Source: Ciona savignyi
Taxonomy: Eukaryota > Chordata > Ascidiacea > Phlebobranchia > Cionidae
DNA: 64,000 nucleotides
Assembly: GCA_000149265.1 (NCBI GenBank)
Contig: CH003424.1
Location: 298,690-362,689, forward strand
Reading direction: 5' to 3'
Shown piece after piece: positions 1 through 12,922 of the stretch. Made by a program: the position numbers and the translations under genes. Under the pieces are notes generated by a model, which made no database searches, had not been told where the DNA came from, and saw only the letters and a program-made list of their open reading frames with translations. Positions within the stretch are counted from its first letter, which is position 1. Every line of letters starts with the position of its first letter.

Positions 1-285
1 TTTTTGCTTTAATTCATTACAAAGAGTGTATTAATAAGATAAATAATTCGTTATGTACTTCAGGACCCGTTAGCTTATCCAAACGTTCCAAATTGAAAAA
101 ACATGAATATTTAATCCTATTCTTCTGCATACGAAGTACTCTCGTGGAGACGTTTACTGCCCGAAATCCGTGCCTAGAAATTGTGCAAGATTTTTTACCA
201 CAGCGATTGGGATTTGCTCTTAGTATTTACCATGGTTTTTTTTAATACAACTTCGACATAAACTATAGAAAGCACGAAACTTTAT
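1..285. repeat. Direct repeat, copy 1 (pair with 6709-6993)
   Basis: This block is collinear with 6709-6993 at a constant offset of 6708 bases; the only difference I noticed is at base 258 (a against g). It carries no gene I recognise. The other copy lies 0.4 kb upstream of the H4 at 6016-6327, so this copy is probably the edge of a further duplicated histone segment cut by the window start. Confidence 0.9.
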
Positions 286-377
286 GTAAAACAAATTATA
301 CAGTATATTGTATGATACTGTAAATATTGGTGTAATAGCAAAAGTGTGATAGTATTGAGATTTGACTGCATACACTT

Positions 378-540
378 TGGGTTTTAGCGGCCACGTCTAA
401 TTATACCAAAATTTAATAATTTATTGCTTTTTTAAATGTGTTCTAACGGCTGTCGTTTTACCGTTTTTTTTCCAAATTTTTAATAATAGTCGTGCTTCAT
501 GTTTTCATTGTGAAAACAAAAAATAAACTAAACTACATGA
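378..540 (+). repeat. Repeat family X fragment
   Basis: It begins with a GCGGCCACGTCTAA-like block and ends in AAATAAACTAAACTA. Relatives occur at 716-862 (-), 9570-9722, 11640-11832, 36335-36490 and 55025-55200 (-). The repeated CTAAA tail suggests a retrotransposon 3' end, but no coding part is visible. Confidence 0.55.
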
Positions 541-2017
541 TTTTACTCTAGATGAAATAGCTGCATCTTGGAATCTAGATGCAAAAGAATGTGAATCCAT
601 CGTGCAGAACTATATTTTCCAACATCCACTTTTAACTTATCCTATTGATCTCGGCCAGGATTTAAGCCAAGTGCAGAAAATCCAAGTTCTTTTATACTTG
701 GTAAGCTTTGCTGTATAATTTAGTTTATTCGTTTTTTTTGCCTTATAAAAAGCAGCAAGTGTAATAAATCGCAAACAAATGAGCAGGAAAGAACTGCAAA
801 AACAGCTGTTAAAATACGTCATTAAAAAGGATACCGATATTAAATTTAACAGACACCGCCGCCCAACCCGATTGAAATTACAAGGATTTGGAAATAAAAT
901 TATTTAAATCCAATGAACAGTATATACATCCTATGGTGGGAATGTGAAGTCTTTTTTATTGAATCTATCTATATGATGTGATATTGGTGTTATTATTGGG
1001 TTGTTTAGTCCAAACATAGAACTTATCTACATGAATTGCTTATTAGAACGTAGTATTACAAAACGCACTTAAAACCTATTATTTTGCAACAAAAAGTAAA
1101 TCAGTCCTGACAAATTGCGATCCCTGTGATTAAGTTATGCCCACCACTATGAAACCAAGCTATTTGCAAGTGTCAACTGAAGGACATGATGACAGCACTC
1201 AAATCCCGCTGGAAAAGCAAATTTTATTCGATGTCTGTGAAACAGTGCTCTGCCACCTTTTTTTACTCGAGGCATTATTTAGAAACTTACTAATTTTGAT
1301 GGCACATTGCATTCTGTTATAAGAGTCTAATAGCCATAATATTCAAATTTGCAAAAACTTAAATTCTTTTTCTTTCATAAATAATGTGTTGAAAGATATA
1401 TATTATTTTCCTGCGGTAAACCCAGTATAGCCACAAAACACAGGTTGCAAAGCACTGGAGTAAAACAACAGTCACTAAGTACTTTTAAAAATAAATGCAG
1501 CATCCCAACTAGATTTAAAAAAACATTTAGACAACACCCATGTCCAGTGTGTATTTGTAAAAGTTGTTTTTAAAATTACTACAAAATTATATTTCCAGGT
1601 AAACAAACATGTCGCGTGTTACCCATCCACCCACTGCACCCCCCTACCCCCTTCGTATTTCACCCAACCATGGAAAATGGGAGGGAACCACCAATCTGGT
1701 AGTGACAGTGCAAACTCTTCTGATTTTGAGCTGATTAACTCACATACCGTAGATTACTGATTTATTTTGTAATAACATTCTTTGTGCATGTAACACCTGT
1801 ATAGATGGATTCTTGCTTTAAGCGTTTTATGAAATAAATTCACATACGGGATTGGTTGGGGCAGTAGTTAAAGAAAGTGTAAGTAACCTTACACCCCATG
1901 TTAGCTCGTAATTTAATTCAACATTTTAAATAATTTTCATGTTGATAGTTTCTTATTCAAGCTTTACATAAACTTACATGATAACTACTAGTGTTAAAAT
2001 GATTATTTAAGAACATT

Positions 2018-2125
2018 TGCTGTTTATCCCCGTGAATGGGAAAACCAAGGAGGTTAACACACAAGCAATCGTCCGATCACCTCGCGCCCATCGTCGGGTT
2101 ACCGGAGGTATTGCAGTGTGTTGTG
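2018..2125 (-). mobile_element. SINE 3' fragment
   Basis: It matches, in reverse, the body and 3' part of the full SINE at 38379-38689 (blocks reading GTTTATCCCCGTGAATGGG and CGTCGGGTTACCGGAG). The tRNA-like head is missing. Confidence 0.7.
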
Positions 2126-2507
2126 TATGATAAGACACGTTCGACTAATTTTTTTTTATAGTTTCGGTAGTTGGTCGTCACTTGTTGAAAGCACACCACT
2201 AAAAAAATTATCAAAGAGCAAAAAATACATTTACCCGAGTCCCAGCCGCATTAAACAGGTAAACCAGAAAACACTAAAATAAAATTTTAGTATGGTTCAG
2301 CACCTAAAAATAAATCATTTTATAATTTTGGTGAAATTACTGGCATTGCAATTTGTATAAATCTCTTGCTTTAGTCATAATAAAGTCCTCAAAAAATATG
2401 TAAATTAACTAAAACAACCTGAAAGAACTACACAATATTTCACTGACTATCTTGGTGGGGTGGTGCGTCGCATTTTCAAACCTTGTAGTTATCTATCAGT
2501 TGTTTCA

Positions 2508-2645
2508 TGGGGCAAGACACTTAGCGTAAAACACCTGAACTTAAACTGAAGTAACGTCTCACGGCACATTGCAATAGCTCCTGAAACCTGACGATTGCCC
2601 TTGTGATAGCCCTCCCTAGTTTCCCATTAATGGGAATTAAACAAA
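2508..2645 (+). mobile_element. Divergent SINE fragment
   Basis: In order it has weak matches to the SINE body: a GGGCAAG-GCACTT-like block, GCAATAGCTCC, GACGATTGCCC and TTTCCCATT. It is an old, diverged copy. Confidence 0.5.
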
Positions 2646-2900
2646 AATATTTCTTCTAAATCAATGCATACAAATAGTGTAATTGGAAATAATTTTGTAC
2701 AAGCATAATCAATAAGATGATTAAATTGATGGACAAGAAGACAAATAGAGAGAAGTTCGCCTTTTTTCGGATCCATTCAACGCAAATTCTCGCCTTTCTT
2801 CTAAACCAATCAACACCAAGTATATAAAATCGGAGGAAAAAGTTAAATATGTAGCCAGCCAATCAGTAAATAGATTCGGTTTTCCTCCAATTATACACAA

Positions 2901-2908
2901 TATAAAAG
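2901..2908 (+). promoter_or_regulatory. TATA box of H3 copy 1
   Basis: TATAAAAG lies 54 bases upstream of the H3 start codon. CCAAT motifs sit upstream near 2804 and 2857, an arrangement typical of replication-dependent histone promoters. A second TATAAA at about 2820 could be an alternative. Confidence 0.6.
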
Positions 2909-2952
2909 CCTTGGTATCGTTAGAATCGATCATTGAGTTATAAAGCTATTAA

Positions 2953-3372
<420 letters not shown>

Positions 3373-3402
3373 ACCATCTTGGGACAAGTAAAAATTGTAA
3401 AC

Positions 3403-3418
3403 GGCTCTTTTCAGAGCC
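3403..3418 (+). promoter_or_regulatory. Histone 3' stem-loop of H3 copy 1
   Basis: GGCTCTTTTCAGAGCC: six-pair stem with loop UUUC, followed by ACC and a purine-rich TAAAGAGT about 15 bases on. SLBP and U7 snRNP use these for non-polyadenylated 3' end formation. Confidence 0.95.
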
Positions 3419-3585
3419 ACCAATGCCATGTAAAGAGTCAAGGGATGATACCAAGTAGAACAGGGAATTAACGGCGGTTTTAAAATTTAGATTGCTATTG
3501 TGCTACAGTTTATAAAACGTTGCTCGCTGATTCGAATAAATGTAACCACCGGGATTTCTTACATAAAAAGTATTTATTTTGTAAC

Positions 3586-3735
3586 GGGCAACGCTAAAGG
3601 GAGGGAAACTGCTGACAAAAACTATGTAAATTAATTTTAACCCTTCCCTAAACTAATCTCAACCCCAGAACTAACTCTAATGTCATAATATTTATTCGTA
3701 GGGTGCAGTTTCCCTCCTTTTGTAACTAGTAACGA
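3586..3735. mobile_element. Palindromic MITE, family M
   Basis: It starts GGGCAACGCTAAAGG/GAGGGAAACTG and ends with the inverse (CAGTTTCCCTCCTTTTG). The middle has the family's CTCAACCCCAGAACTAACTC block. About ten relatives sit in the histone spacers and to 50.4 kb. Confidence 0.65.
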
Positions 3736-4095
3736 CACTTTATATAATTATAGTACTTAGTTGTGTCGAATATTTCCACCAAAGAATAAGAATAGAACCA
3801 ACCAATCAGAAAGCGGTTACCCTCGCCCAATCACAATGTGAAGAGTGATCCGATGTAACTCGACAATCCACGAAACGTTTTCACGCGACAATGTATGGAA
3901 CGAAATCTGTCTTTCACTAGTAATTTTTACAACAAATAATCAATTATACGTAACAAGGTTAAATAAGCGCGTATATCAAAGCGGAAATCATTTTATTTTA
4001 TGTAATCGTATATGCACGAACCATTGCAAGAATGTAACAGAATCAAATATTTAAATATATTTGGATTTTATTGCTATTAGTACTCTTTTAAGAAA
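3736..4095. other. Gene-free spacer with promoter-like CCAAT pair
   Basis: No gene is visible. Two CCAAT motifs (about 3799 and 3826) resemble those in front of histone genes, but neither a TATA box nor a histone start follows. It may be the stump of a lost histone promoter. Confidence 0.35.
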
Positions 4096-4101
4096 TTGGG
4101 T

Positions 4102-4117
4102 GGCTCTAAAAAGAGCC
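4102..4117 (-). promoter_or_regulatory. Histone stem-loop of the H2A pseudogene
   Basis: On the - strand GGCTCTTTTTAGAGCC, loop UUUU, followed by ACC. It is intact although the gene it serves has lost its start. Confidence 0.93.
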
Positions 4118-4147
4118 GTTTAATGGTGGTTGTAAAACCGACTTTAA

Positions 4148-4489
<342 letters not shown>

Positions 4490-4569
4490 CTAGTGTAACT
4501 AGAACAAAACACAACTTGGTTGCTTATGAACGGTAAGTGGAAATTGATTTCAGTGCTCCGTTATATAGG

Positions 4570-5970
4570 CGAAAAATTGTCGAATTTCGCTGAAATAACG
4601 TAAAAAAAAAGATGAACCAATCATTGTTCTCTCCTAAATTGGGGAGAGATTAGATTGGCGTTCCAATGGACCAATTAGATTCTCTCTCTCTATCTGAAAA
4701 GAGATGGCTGTTCAGAACATTTTTTACAGTGATTATTTTTTAAGCAACTAGATCTAGACAAAGATGCACATTTTATTTTTTTCCATATACACGAATAATT
4801 TACTTGTTCAAATGAACAAATTGATAAATGTTAATTTCAAAGTACGTTGGCTTTTTGTGTTTCTTCTATTTTCATTAAATAATTGGTTATTTAGAAGTCG
4901 TTGTGTAATAATATCCTCAAAACTGTTTTTATTTGATTTTACCCCCATCTAATCCTTACTTAACATTTCGGTTGGCAGTTTTTCGTTCATAGGCATTTTT
5001 TTAAATACATTTAGTTTTTCTCACCGCTGAATGACAACACTAATAAACAATACGTAGTTAAATTTCGTTGCATCAAACCTTTGTTTCACGTATCTAAAGT
5101 TTAAGGAATCCACAGTGACACAACCTTCATAACAAAGCTCTCAACACAAGGATCGTCCTAGTTAATATACCACTATGTATTTATTCTTATATAACACACC
5201 TGGACCTATGTCTTTGAGACCCAATCTTAAGATCATTCATTAGCATTGATTGTATCTTGATCTTGACATTCTTGATTAACAAATTTTGATCTGCACAAAG
5301 GAACCTATACATATTTTCAAGCCTAGGTTGTTTTGCTAGTGGTTCCAGCCATTGAAACTACCAAAAAGGCTGTTCACATGATGCATGATCAAGCGGATCG
5401 GATTAAGTACCAAACGGATTTGAAATTACGTTACACAAGTTTCAAATCCAATCCATTAAGTTTCGTATCTACATAAGGCTATTTATGTTTTTGTTTTTTT
5501 AGAGTGCAATCGGATCTGCCTGCTGTTTAGGATGTGGTGGGGTGGCCTAGTGGAATGTTAGCGTGTACGTTTTGTATTGTAAATTGTTTTAATGGTATTT
5601 ATGAATGTATACCAAACAAGTATGTGTAACAATAAGATTTTAAAACCAGATTGTTAAAACTCGTTGCATAAAAAGAAGTCTTTAAGAGAGACTAAATGAA
5701 CCAATTAGAACTAATCTGCGAATAAGTTGACCAATCTTATCGTTACGATCAGAAATCCAAATATCTTGTTTGAAAATTTCTAACTGTATGTCGAAGTAAA
5801 TTACTACAATATTGCTTTAGGTGTTGGCGTACAAGGCAACCGTATGACGAGTATAGAAAACATATTTTATTTTACTTAGCTGTGCCCTTAAAACAAATTG
5901 TATTCTTGTATTAGCTAACCATTGACGCTTGAACAAACGATGTAATATTTCGATCTCTTTCTATTAATTT
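4570..5970. other. Gene-free spacer between psiH2A and H4
   Basis: I see no gene. From about 5590 to 5800 the sequence is homologous to the H2B-H4 spacers at about 17070-17590 and 20100-20560 (shared GTATTTATGAATGTATACCA and GTTGTTAAAACTCGTTGCAT blocks), showing it derives from the same unit. Confidence 0.6.
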
Positions 5971-5974
5971 GGGT

Positions 5975-5990
5975 GGCCCTAAAAAGGGCC
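5975..5990 (-). promoter_or_regulatory. Histone stem-loop of H4 copy 1
   Basis: GGCCCTTTTTAGGGCC on the - strand: the third and fourth-level stem pairs are changed in a compensated way relative to other histone classes. A GAAAGAGAT purine element follows about 13 bases on. Confidence 0.95.
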
Positions 5991-6015
5991 GTTTGTTGAG
6001 ATGGAGTTTGGTCAA

Positions 6016-6387
<372 letters not shown>

Positions 6388-6708
6388 TTATATCGGCACT
6401 ACGTACGTCATCGAAGCAAAGGGAAAGAAGAAGTTTATTGAACATCTCTCGTTTTTGTTTAAAAAGGTAGAAGGCGCTTTCATTTCTCGCGTTATGAATA
6501 GATCATGATGAGAATTTTGCTTGGTTTGGGCGGGAAATTAAACGACAATTTTTTTGGGAAATGTACCGTGAATTTATTTATACACTTTTGCTTTAGTGAC
6601 AAATAAATAAAATACCGATTTTGGTTTAAAGAATGTAAAAAATGTAACAGGATTCATTATTTAATACCGTACTTTATGTATGAAAATATTTTTTGTGGAA
6701 AGACCGAT

Positions 6709-6993
6709 TTTTTGCTTTAATTCATTACAAAGAGTGTATTAATAAGATAAATAATTCGTTATGTACTTCAGGACCCGTTAGCTTATCCAAACGTTCCAAA
6801 TTGAAAAAACATGAATATTTAATCCTATTCTTCTGCATACGAAGTACTCTCGTGGAGACGTTTACTGCCCGAAATCCGTGCCTAGAAATTGTGCAAGATT
6901 TTTTACCACAGCGATTGGGATTTGCTCTTAGTATTTACCATGGTTTTTTTTAATACGACTTCGACATAAACTATAGAAAGCACGAAACTTTAT
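6709..6993. repeat. Direct repeat, copy 2 (pair with 1-285)
   Basis: It is near-identical and collinear with 1-285. It sits between H4 copy 1 and H2B copy 1, upstream of H4. Confidence 0.9.
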
Positions 6994-7405
6994 TTTTTAG
7001 TAATAATCCTAATTTTATTTGGTGAAAGGACGTTGGTTTAAACACCTTATAAATGATAATGTTGTTATATCTTGCCTTTTTGCAATTTTAAAAATGAAAG
7101 TAGGTTAACTGTTACCAGAAAAAAACGAAAAGCCCAAATGAAAAAAACGTAAATGTAAACTTTAGATTTTAGAACATTGATATCATTATATTTATCTTTG
7201 AAATGTCATTTAATATCAACCTAATTGTACTAAATTACATTTATATAACAGTAGTATATTTACCAACATACGCGAATGTTTTAACCAGGTTTTTCTGCCA
7301 AAACAGAGTGACGCCTTTTAGTGGTTTAAATACGTTTTATATTTTCAGTTAATTTAACATCACCACCAAATTTCCCTCAAAATACATTGTTAAACGGTTC
7401 CTCTG

Positions 7406-7476
7406 AATACCCAGTGTGGGCAGTGTGTAGGTAGTATGCCAGAGTTAGGGTTTCAAGTGTGCCCACACTGGGTATT
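7406..7476. repeat. Perfect 17-bp inverted repeat
   Basis: AATACCCAGTGTGGGCA (7406-7422) is exactly inverted at 7460-7476, with a 37-base loop. It could be the two ends of a tiny MITE or a hairpin. I found no TSD with certainty. Confidence 0.75.
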
Positions 7477-7549
7477 TAAAATCACCCTAGTTAAACGATT
7501 GATCAAAAACTATATAAGTGATACTATAAGCTCTTTTTCAAATTTGGGT

Positions 7550-7565
7550 GGCTCTGAAAAGAGCC
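7550..7565 (-). promoter_or_regulatory. Histone stem-loop of H2B copy 1
   Basis: GGCTCTTTTCAGAGCC on the - strand, loop UUUC, as in all H2B genes of promoter type B. Confidence 0.95.
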
Positions 7566-7591
7566 GTTTGGAGTTGAGTAAACCTAACGAT

Positions 7592-7954
7592 TTACTTGGA
7601 GCTGGTGTACTTGGTGACGGCTTTGGTGCCTTCGGAGACTGCATGCTTGGCAAGCTCGCCGGGCAGCAATAGTCGAACTGCGGTCTGAATTTCCCGACTG
7701 CTTATCGTAGACCTCTTGTTGTAACCGGCAAGTTTCGACGCTTCGGATGCAATGCGCTCGAAAATGTCGTTCACGAATGAGTTCATGATGCTCATTGCTT
7801 TGCTGGAGATACCAGTGTCAGGGTGTACTTGCTTCAGTACTTTGTATACATAGATTGAGAAGCTTTCCTTTCGCTTTGATCGGCGCTTCTTCTTTCCTTC
7901 GGACGGTACCGCCTTCTTGACAAGTTTCTTACTTCCTTTGCCTGTTGGTGCCAT
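7592..7954 (-). CDS. H2B: Histone H2B, copy 1 (type B)
   Basis: Core histone H2B, 120 codons, one exon. A basic lysine-rich tail (residues 1-30) precedes the histone fold (from about [11 protein letters not shown]), and the C-terminal AVTKYTSSK holds the lysine that is monoubiquitinated in animal H2B. Residue 16 is Val where every other copy has Ala. The promoter is the kind called type B here: TATTTATAG at 7997-8005 in a GCACCAACTGTTT/GCCTCG context, shared with copies at 22200, 34058 and 45554. H3 copy 2 lies just to its right and transcribes the same way. Confidence 0.97.
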   Translation of the reverse strand: MAPTGKGSKKLVKKAVPSEGKKKRRSKRKESFSIYVYKVLKQVHPDTGISSKAMSIMNSFVNDIFERIASEASKLAGYNKRSTISSREIQTAVRLLLPGELAKHAVSEGTKAVTKYTSSK

Positions 7955-8393
7955 GGTTGCCTTTTAGAACTGATGACTAACGCACCAACTGTTTCGTATT
8001 TATAGCCTCGAACATGGTAATTTTCAGCGAGATCGTAACGCGAGAAGACGATGAAAAAAGGCGTCTGCGCGTTCTGATTGGCTCCCTCTCTTTTTTATCC
8101 ATTGCTAACTCGACAGAGGTGCGACATATATAAACAAAATACGAGAGTATAAAATCAAGCAATGTTTTCTTTAGTAAAAAGCAAGCCATTGAGCAAACGG
8201 CCGCTTGCTGAATGTTACTGTAAACGTACATTGGATGTCCAATAATACCTGCATTTTTTATTAAAAAATCTATTATCCAATATGTTGCTACATATAAAAA
8301 TAATAATAAACAAAACTTGAAGAAAGTCTTTAACTCAGCTCAAATAAAAAAATGTACCGTTACACTAAAACAAGATAAACAACAAATATAACA

Positions 8394-8553
8394 CTGAAAA
8401 AACTAAAAGGAGGAAAACTGGACCATAAAATAAAGATTATGACATTAAAGTTAGTTTTAAACATGGATTTGTAATTAAGTTTAGTTCTGGGGTTGGGATT
8501 AGTGTATAGGGCATTTTTATTGTAGAGTTTTCTTTCTTTTAGTGTAGCCCTAT
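8394..8553. mobile_element. Palindromic MITE, family M
   Basis: It has the ends ACTAAAAGGAGGAAAACTGG and TTTTAGTGTAGCCCT, and the GTTAGTTCTGGGGTTG-type core. It sits 3' of H3, as do the copies near 23030, 34870 and 46370, so it predates duplication of the unit. Confidence 0.6.
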
Positions 8554-8661
8554 AACACTAATCTTAATGAAACTTACCACGGAATTTACATAAATCTTAA
8601 ACTGAACCTAAGAATTTAACTAGTTTAATTGTATAAATTTTCTCTCTTTGAAATATTGGGT

Positions 8662-8677
8662 GGCTCTGAAAAGAGCC
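8662..8677 (-). promoter_or_regulatory. Histone stem-loop of H3 copy 2
   Basis: GGCTCTTTTCAGAGCC (-), loop UUUC, then ACCCA and CAAAGAGAGA as U7-type element. Confidence 0.95.
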
Positions 8678-8701
8678 GTTTGAAGAAGTTCAAGCGTTTG
8701 T

Positions 8702-9154
<453 letters not shown>

Positions 9155-9357
9155 TCAAAGAATTTATAGCCGAAAATCTCCCGCCAATTTTATCTGCAAG
9201 GTGATTCGCTAGTTTGAAAAATGGTACCCAATTTCCTTTTTCATAAATGAGTTAAGTTCTCTCGCACATAAACTTTTTCCCTCATTTGAGTTCGCGCTAT
9301 TTTACCCACATTTAGGAACAAGGTGATAACTAAAACTCAATCTATATAGAATATATA

Positions 9358-9416
9358 CTGTATATTAATATTATTTGTATATTAATATTATTTGTATATT
9401 AATATTATTTTATTAA
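9358..9416. repeat. AT-rich tandem repeat, ~17-bp period
   Basis: TATATTAATATTATTTG is repeated about three times. It abuts the MITE at 9422. Confidence 0.8.
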
Positions 9417-9421
9417 ATATA

Positions 9422-9855
9422 CAGTAGGCGCCGCTTATTATGACCACGGATAACATGACCAATTCGTTACGATGCGAAATTTCTCCGTTACTTTACTACA
9501 CACTTTTTTCGAGGCTTGGTGTAATTTTTTTAAAAACATTTATTTTTTCCATTTTTATTTATTTTTTATGTGGGTTTAGCGGCCACGTGTAAATATACCC
9601 AAATTTAATAATTACATCTTTTAACGAATGTCGTTTGTCGATTTTATCCCGTTTTCCAATTTTTTAACAAAGGTCCTGGCTTCGGGTTTTCATTGTGGAA
9701 ACAAAAAATAAACTAAACTAAATGATGAATTGGACAGTATTTAGACTTCAAGTGGATTACGAAGTAATTCAAGGCGCGGTTATGACAACTTTATGACCAT
9801 TTGGATATTTAAATGGTTTGGTCCCAAGGTGGTCATATTAAGCGGCGCCTACCTT
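9422..9855. mobile_element. MITE family B (pogo/Tc1-like ends), copy 1
   Basis: It starts CAGTAGGCGCCGCTTA after TA and ends with the inverse TAAGCGGCGCCTAC; TTATGACCA/TGGTCATA extends both ends. Internally it carries a family X fragment (about 9570-9722) that all three B copies share. TA targets and CAGT ends are usual for pogo/Tc1 relatives; no transposase is present. Confidence 0.75.
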
Positions 9856-10324
9856 CGTACCATTTAGTTGGCAGAAATTATTCATTCTAACCAAAAAAAT
9901 AATATTAGGCGAAACAAATTTATGCTTTACCCTAAAAAAACTGTGTTTTATGTACATATTAACGAAAATTCTAAATATTCAATATCTTGTTGGAGAAATG
10001 AGATTGAAATGTTGGGGACCAATAACATGGAGACAAATTCTTTGCTTAAATAAATGCTTCATGGCGAATTTTAATATTGGTGAGATGTTTTACTTACATA
10101 TGTATTGATATTAGATATAAGTGTCCACCTTTATTTTATGTTTATTGGATCTTGTACTGTTGTAATATAATATATCTGCGAATACTTATGGATTAACATT
10201 AGATAGCCGGCGTACCGCTACGAATCGGCGGATAGATTTAGAACTGTTAATAGGACATCAGCGTTTATATTATAGAAAAGACATATTGATTGTGTGCATT
10301 GAGCCTCTTTTGTTAAAATGGGGT

Positions 10325-10340
10325 GGCTCTAAAAAGAGCC
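10325..10340 (-). promoter_or_regulatory. Histone stem-loop of H2A (10375)
   Basis: GGCTCTTTTTAGAGCC (-), loop UUUU, followed by ACCCC. Confidence 0.95.
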
Positions 10341-10374
10341 GTTTTAATGGTGGTTGTTGAAAAACCGAAATCGT

Positions 10375-10752
<378 letters not shown>

Positions 10753-10839
10753 TTAGCAGTAGATGGTTGAGAAGTACAACTTCAAATGCTTGAGTAAGCG
10801 ATGTGTGAGTAAACTATCTCGACGATTGTTTATATAGAC

Positions 10840-11980
10840 TCTAGCATTGTCGAATCCACCAAAAGAGAAAACCAAAATGAAAAAATGAAAAGTAAGTGAA
10901 CCAATTTCGAGCTCTCTCGTTTTGGGAAAGAACGGACAGTTGATTACTTTGTGGGATTTCCAAATTCAAAGTACGCAGTATATTAAATACTTTTGTCAAT
11001 AAAAGATAGAAAATATATCATTATATGTAATACATAATGTCAATTATTCTACAATAAAACTTAAATTTAATAATTCTCTTTGATAAGTAACTCTTTTTTG
11101 TCCAATTTAAGCTATTTTTTTAAGCCAATTAAGCTAAAATGCGGTTAAAACTAATATGTCACAACCAATCTGCTTTAATATAATCGGATCCTTGCTGCAG
11201 TCTTTAGTATTTTTCACTTGCTAGCAACCCTTTTTTGGCTTGCTATTCATTTATTTATTTTTTCTTATTTCTTATTTATTTATTTAAACGTTTTGTTTGT
11301 TTTGCGCTTTTTTTGTTATTTATGGTGCACTAGTGTAGTGCTCCTCTTTTCGCACTCCTTCATAAGTGCTCTAATGAATTAGTGTTATGCAATATGTGTG
11401 TTAAATGAGAATATTTAATGTAAATATGCCCCGGTAAGTGTGCTTGAAACTAAAAATGTGTCATCTGACTTTAGTGGAATTTCATTTTAGGGTTTTTTTC
11501 TTTTTCCACTCTGGTCCACGCTTTCGGGCCACACCTTCTCCTAAAGCCGGCTTCCCCACATTACTGGTCGCGCTTTACCGCACACTTTTCTTCAGGGGTT
11601 TATATAGTTCCGTCTTAATTAAATTTGGATCGCTAAATATTGTTCTTTTGCTTAGGTTTGTCGGCCGCGTCCGCTATATTTATTACTTTATATCCTTTTT
11701 TTCTAATGACGTGTTTTACCGACTGTTCGTTTTGCCGTCTTTTCCCGCTTCCCTGTGTCGTAATTATATTCGTTTGCCATTTTTTAAAACTGGGGCAAAA
11801 AATGAATAAACTAAACTAAACTAAACTAAAAAATTTCTACACAGATTTATTTTGTTTTTTGATTTATCAGCATTGCTGATCGTCTATTTGTCCAATAAAA
11901 ACATCGTATTGAAGAGTACCTAAAGTTTTTGGTTGTTAACAGTATTCCAGGATATTATTTTTATCTGATACAACTTTTTA
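10840..11980. other. H2A-psiH2B spacer
   Basis: No gene is seen. Its right half (11200-11832) looks like a longer copy of repeat family X. The short frame 11438-11809 has no recognisable domain. Confidence 0.5.
11640..11832 (+). repeat. Repeat family X with CTAAA tail
   Basis: It starts near a TCGGCCGCGTCCGC block and ends with AATAAA followed by four CTAAA units. It may extend left to about 11200. The reverse copy at 55025-55200 ends the same way, which supports a retroposed element. Confidence 0.6.
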
Positions 11981-12011
11981 CCTCATGTTTTTCTTTGTAT
12001 ACTTCCCAAGA

Positions 12012-12160
12012 ATGAAATCGTTCGTGAATGATATTTCCAGACCGCAATTTAAGTTTTGCTGCCTTGTATACTTCCCAAGAATACAGTTTCCAAAGGCACC
12101 AACTACATCAGTTTTAAGTGAAACATTAATTTCAATCAAGCTTAAACGGCTCTTTTTACA
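12012..12160 (+). pseudogene. H2B pseudogene fragment, opposite strand (unit 1)
   Basis: A + strand remnant of H2B: it starts in the SFVNDIF segment (about residue 60), skips some two dozen codons, and resumes at the QTAVRLLL region in a shifted frame (CAGACCGCAATTTAAG...). It ends in AAACGGCTCTTTTTA, the 5' half of a histone stem-loop with no second arm. Equivalent remnants occur at 25984 and 38221. Confidence 0.75.
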
Positions 12161-12559
12161 TACCCCCCAAAACAATTTTTCCACCAAAATTTATAAATAG
12201 AAATGACGATTCAATGCTAACTTTTAAGGCTTTTAAAAGTACCTCAATATTGGCCATTTAATTTTGACCGAACGTCTGGCTCAAAAAATAAATATGCGAT
12301 AAACGCTAAACAGAAACGGCAAAAATCAAATAATGCTTGGGGCCTTGTATTATTAGTGCTCCGAGATAAAGATGATTTGCGTTAGAACAGGACTGGTTGG
12401 TTTACTTTTGTACACTTATTTATATATAAATTTAAAAGGGAACAAATGGTATACAATATATTGGTGGATGCATACGAAAATCAATAAATAGAGGGTACTA
12501 AAATCTATTCCACTTTTTCAAACGAGAGAAAATATTTTCATCAAATCAGGAAACGAACT

Positions 12560-12600
12560 TTACAGCCTAATGTTTAAAAGATTGCGCGCTTTGATGCAAA
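12560..12600. promoter_or_regulatory. Degenerate E2F-like spacer module (H1 3' side, unit 1)
   Basis: It retains GATTGCGCGCTTTGATG and a decayed partner block. Better copies of the module are at 26566 and 39039. Confidence 0.35.
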
Positions 12601-12714
12601 AAAATATGTCAAGGTCCTTATATAAAATAAGAGCAGGTTTACCGCCAAACACATACGAAAACTATGAAATATTATAATACTATTAAAAAATATTTCCCTT
12701 TTATAAAGTTGGGT

Positions 12715-12730
12715 GGCTCTAAAAAGAGCC
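12715..12730 (-). promoter_or_regulatory. Outer (second) stem-loop downstream of H1 copy 1
   Basis: GGCTCTTTTTAGAGCC (-), preceded by CATGCAAACTAAAC exactly like the inner stem-loop 157 bases away. It comes from tandem duplication of the H1 3' end. Confidence 0.9.
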
Positions 12731-12871
12731 GTTTAGTTTGCATGGAATTTCCGCAAGAGCTTAATTTATTTCTTTCGAACTTCTACAAAATTCGAACCCT
12801 ACTGGACAAAAATAATTTCAATTTAAGATTATTAACTATCATCAAATTTAATCTCCATTTTTAACTTGGGT

Positions 12872-12887
12872 GGCTCTAAAAAGAGCC
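12872..12887 (-). promoter_or_regulatory. Inner stem-loop of H1 copy 1
   Basis: GGCTCTTTTTAGAGCC (-), loop UUUU, 36 bases past the stop; ACCCAAG follows. Confidence 0.95.
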
Positions 12888-12922
12888 GTTTAGTTTGCAT
12901 GGAATTTCCACACGAGGTTAAT

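Larger units (their letters stand above)
286..2650. other. Gene-free left flank with repeat debris
   Basis: I see no gene here. It contains two pieces of the repeat called family X in this annotation (about 378-540 on + and 716-862 on -), a reverse SINE 3' fragment (about 2018-2125) and a divergent forward SINE fragment (about 2508-2645). Short open frames (for example 1137-1322) have no recognisable domain. Confidence 0.6.

Noticed and set aside
5535..5565. tRNA A-box-like GGTGGCCTAGTGGAATG
   Set aside because: No B box follows within 80 bases and it matches neither SINE family.
9358..9416. CRISPR-like array of short repeats
   Set aside because: It is an AT-rich microsatellite with no unique spacers, in animal DNA.
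11438..11809. 123-codon open frame in the H2A-psiH2B spacer
   Set aside because: No domain, poor codon bias, overlaps repeat family X.
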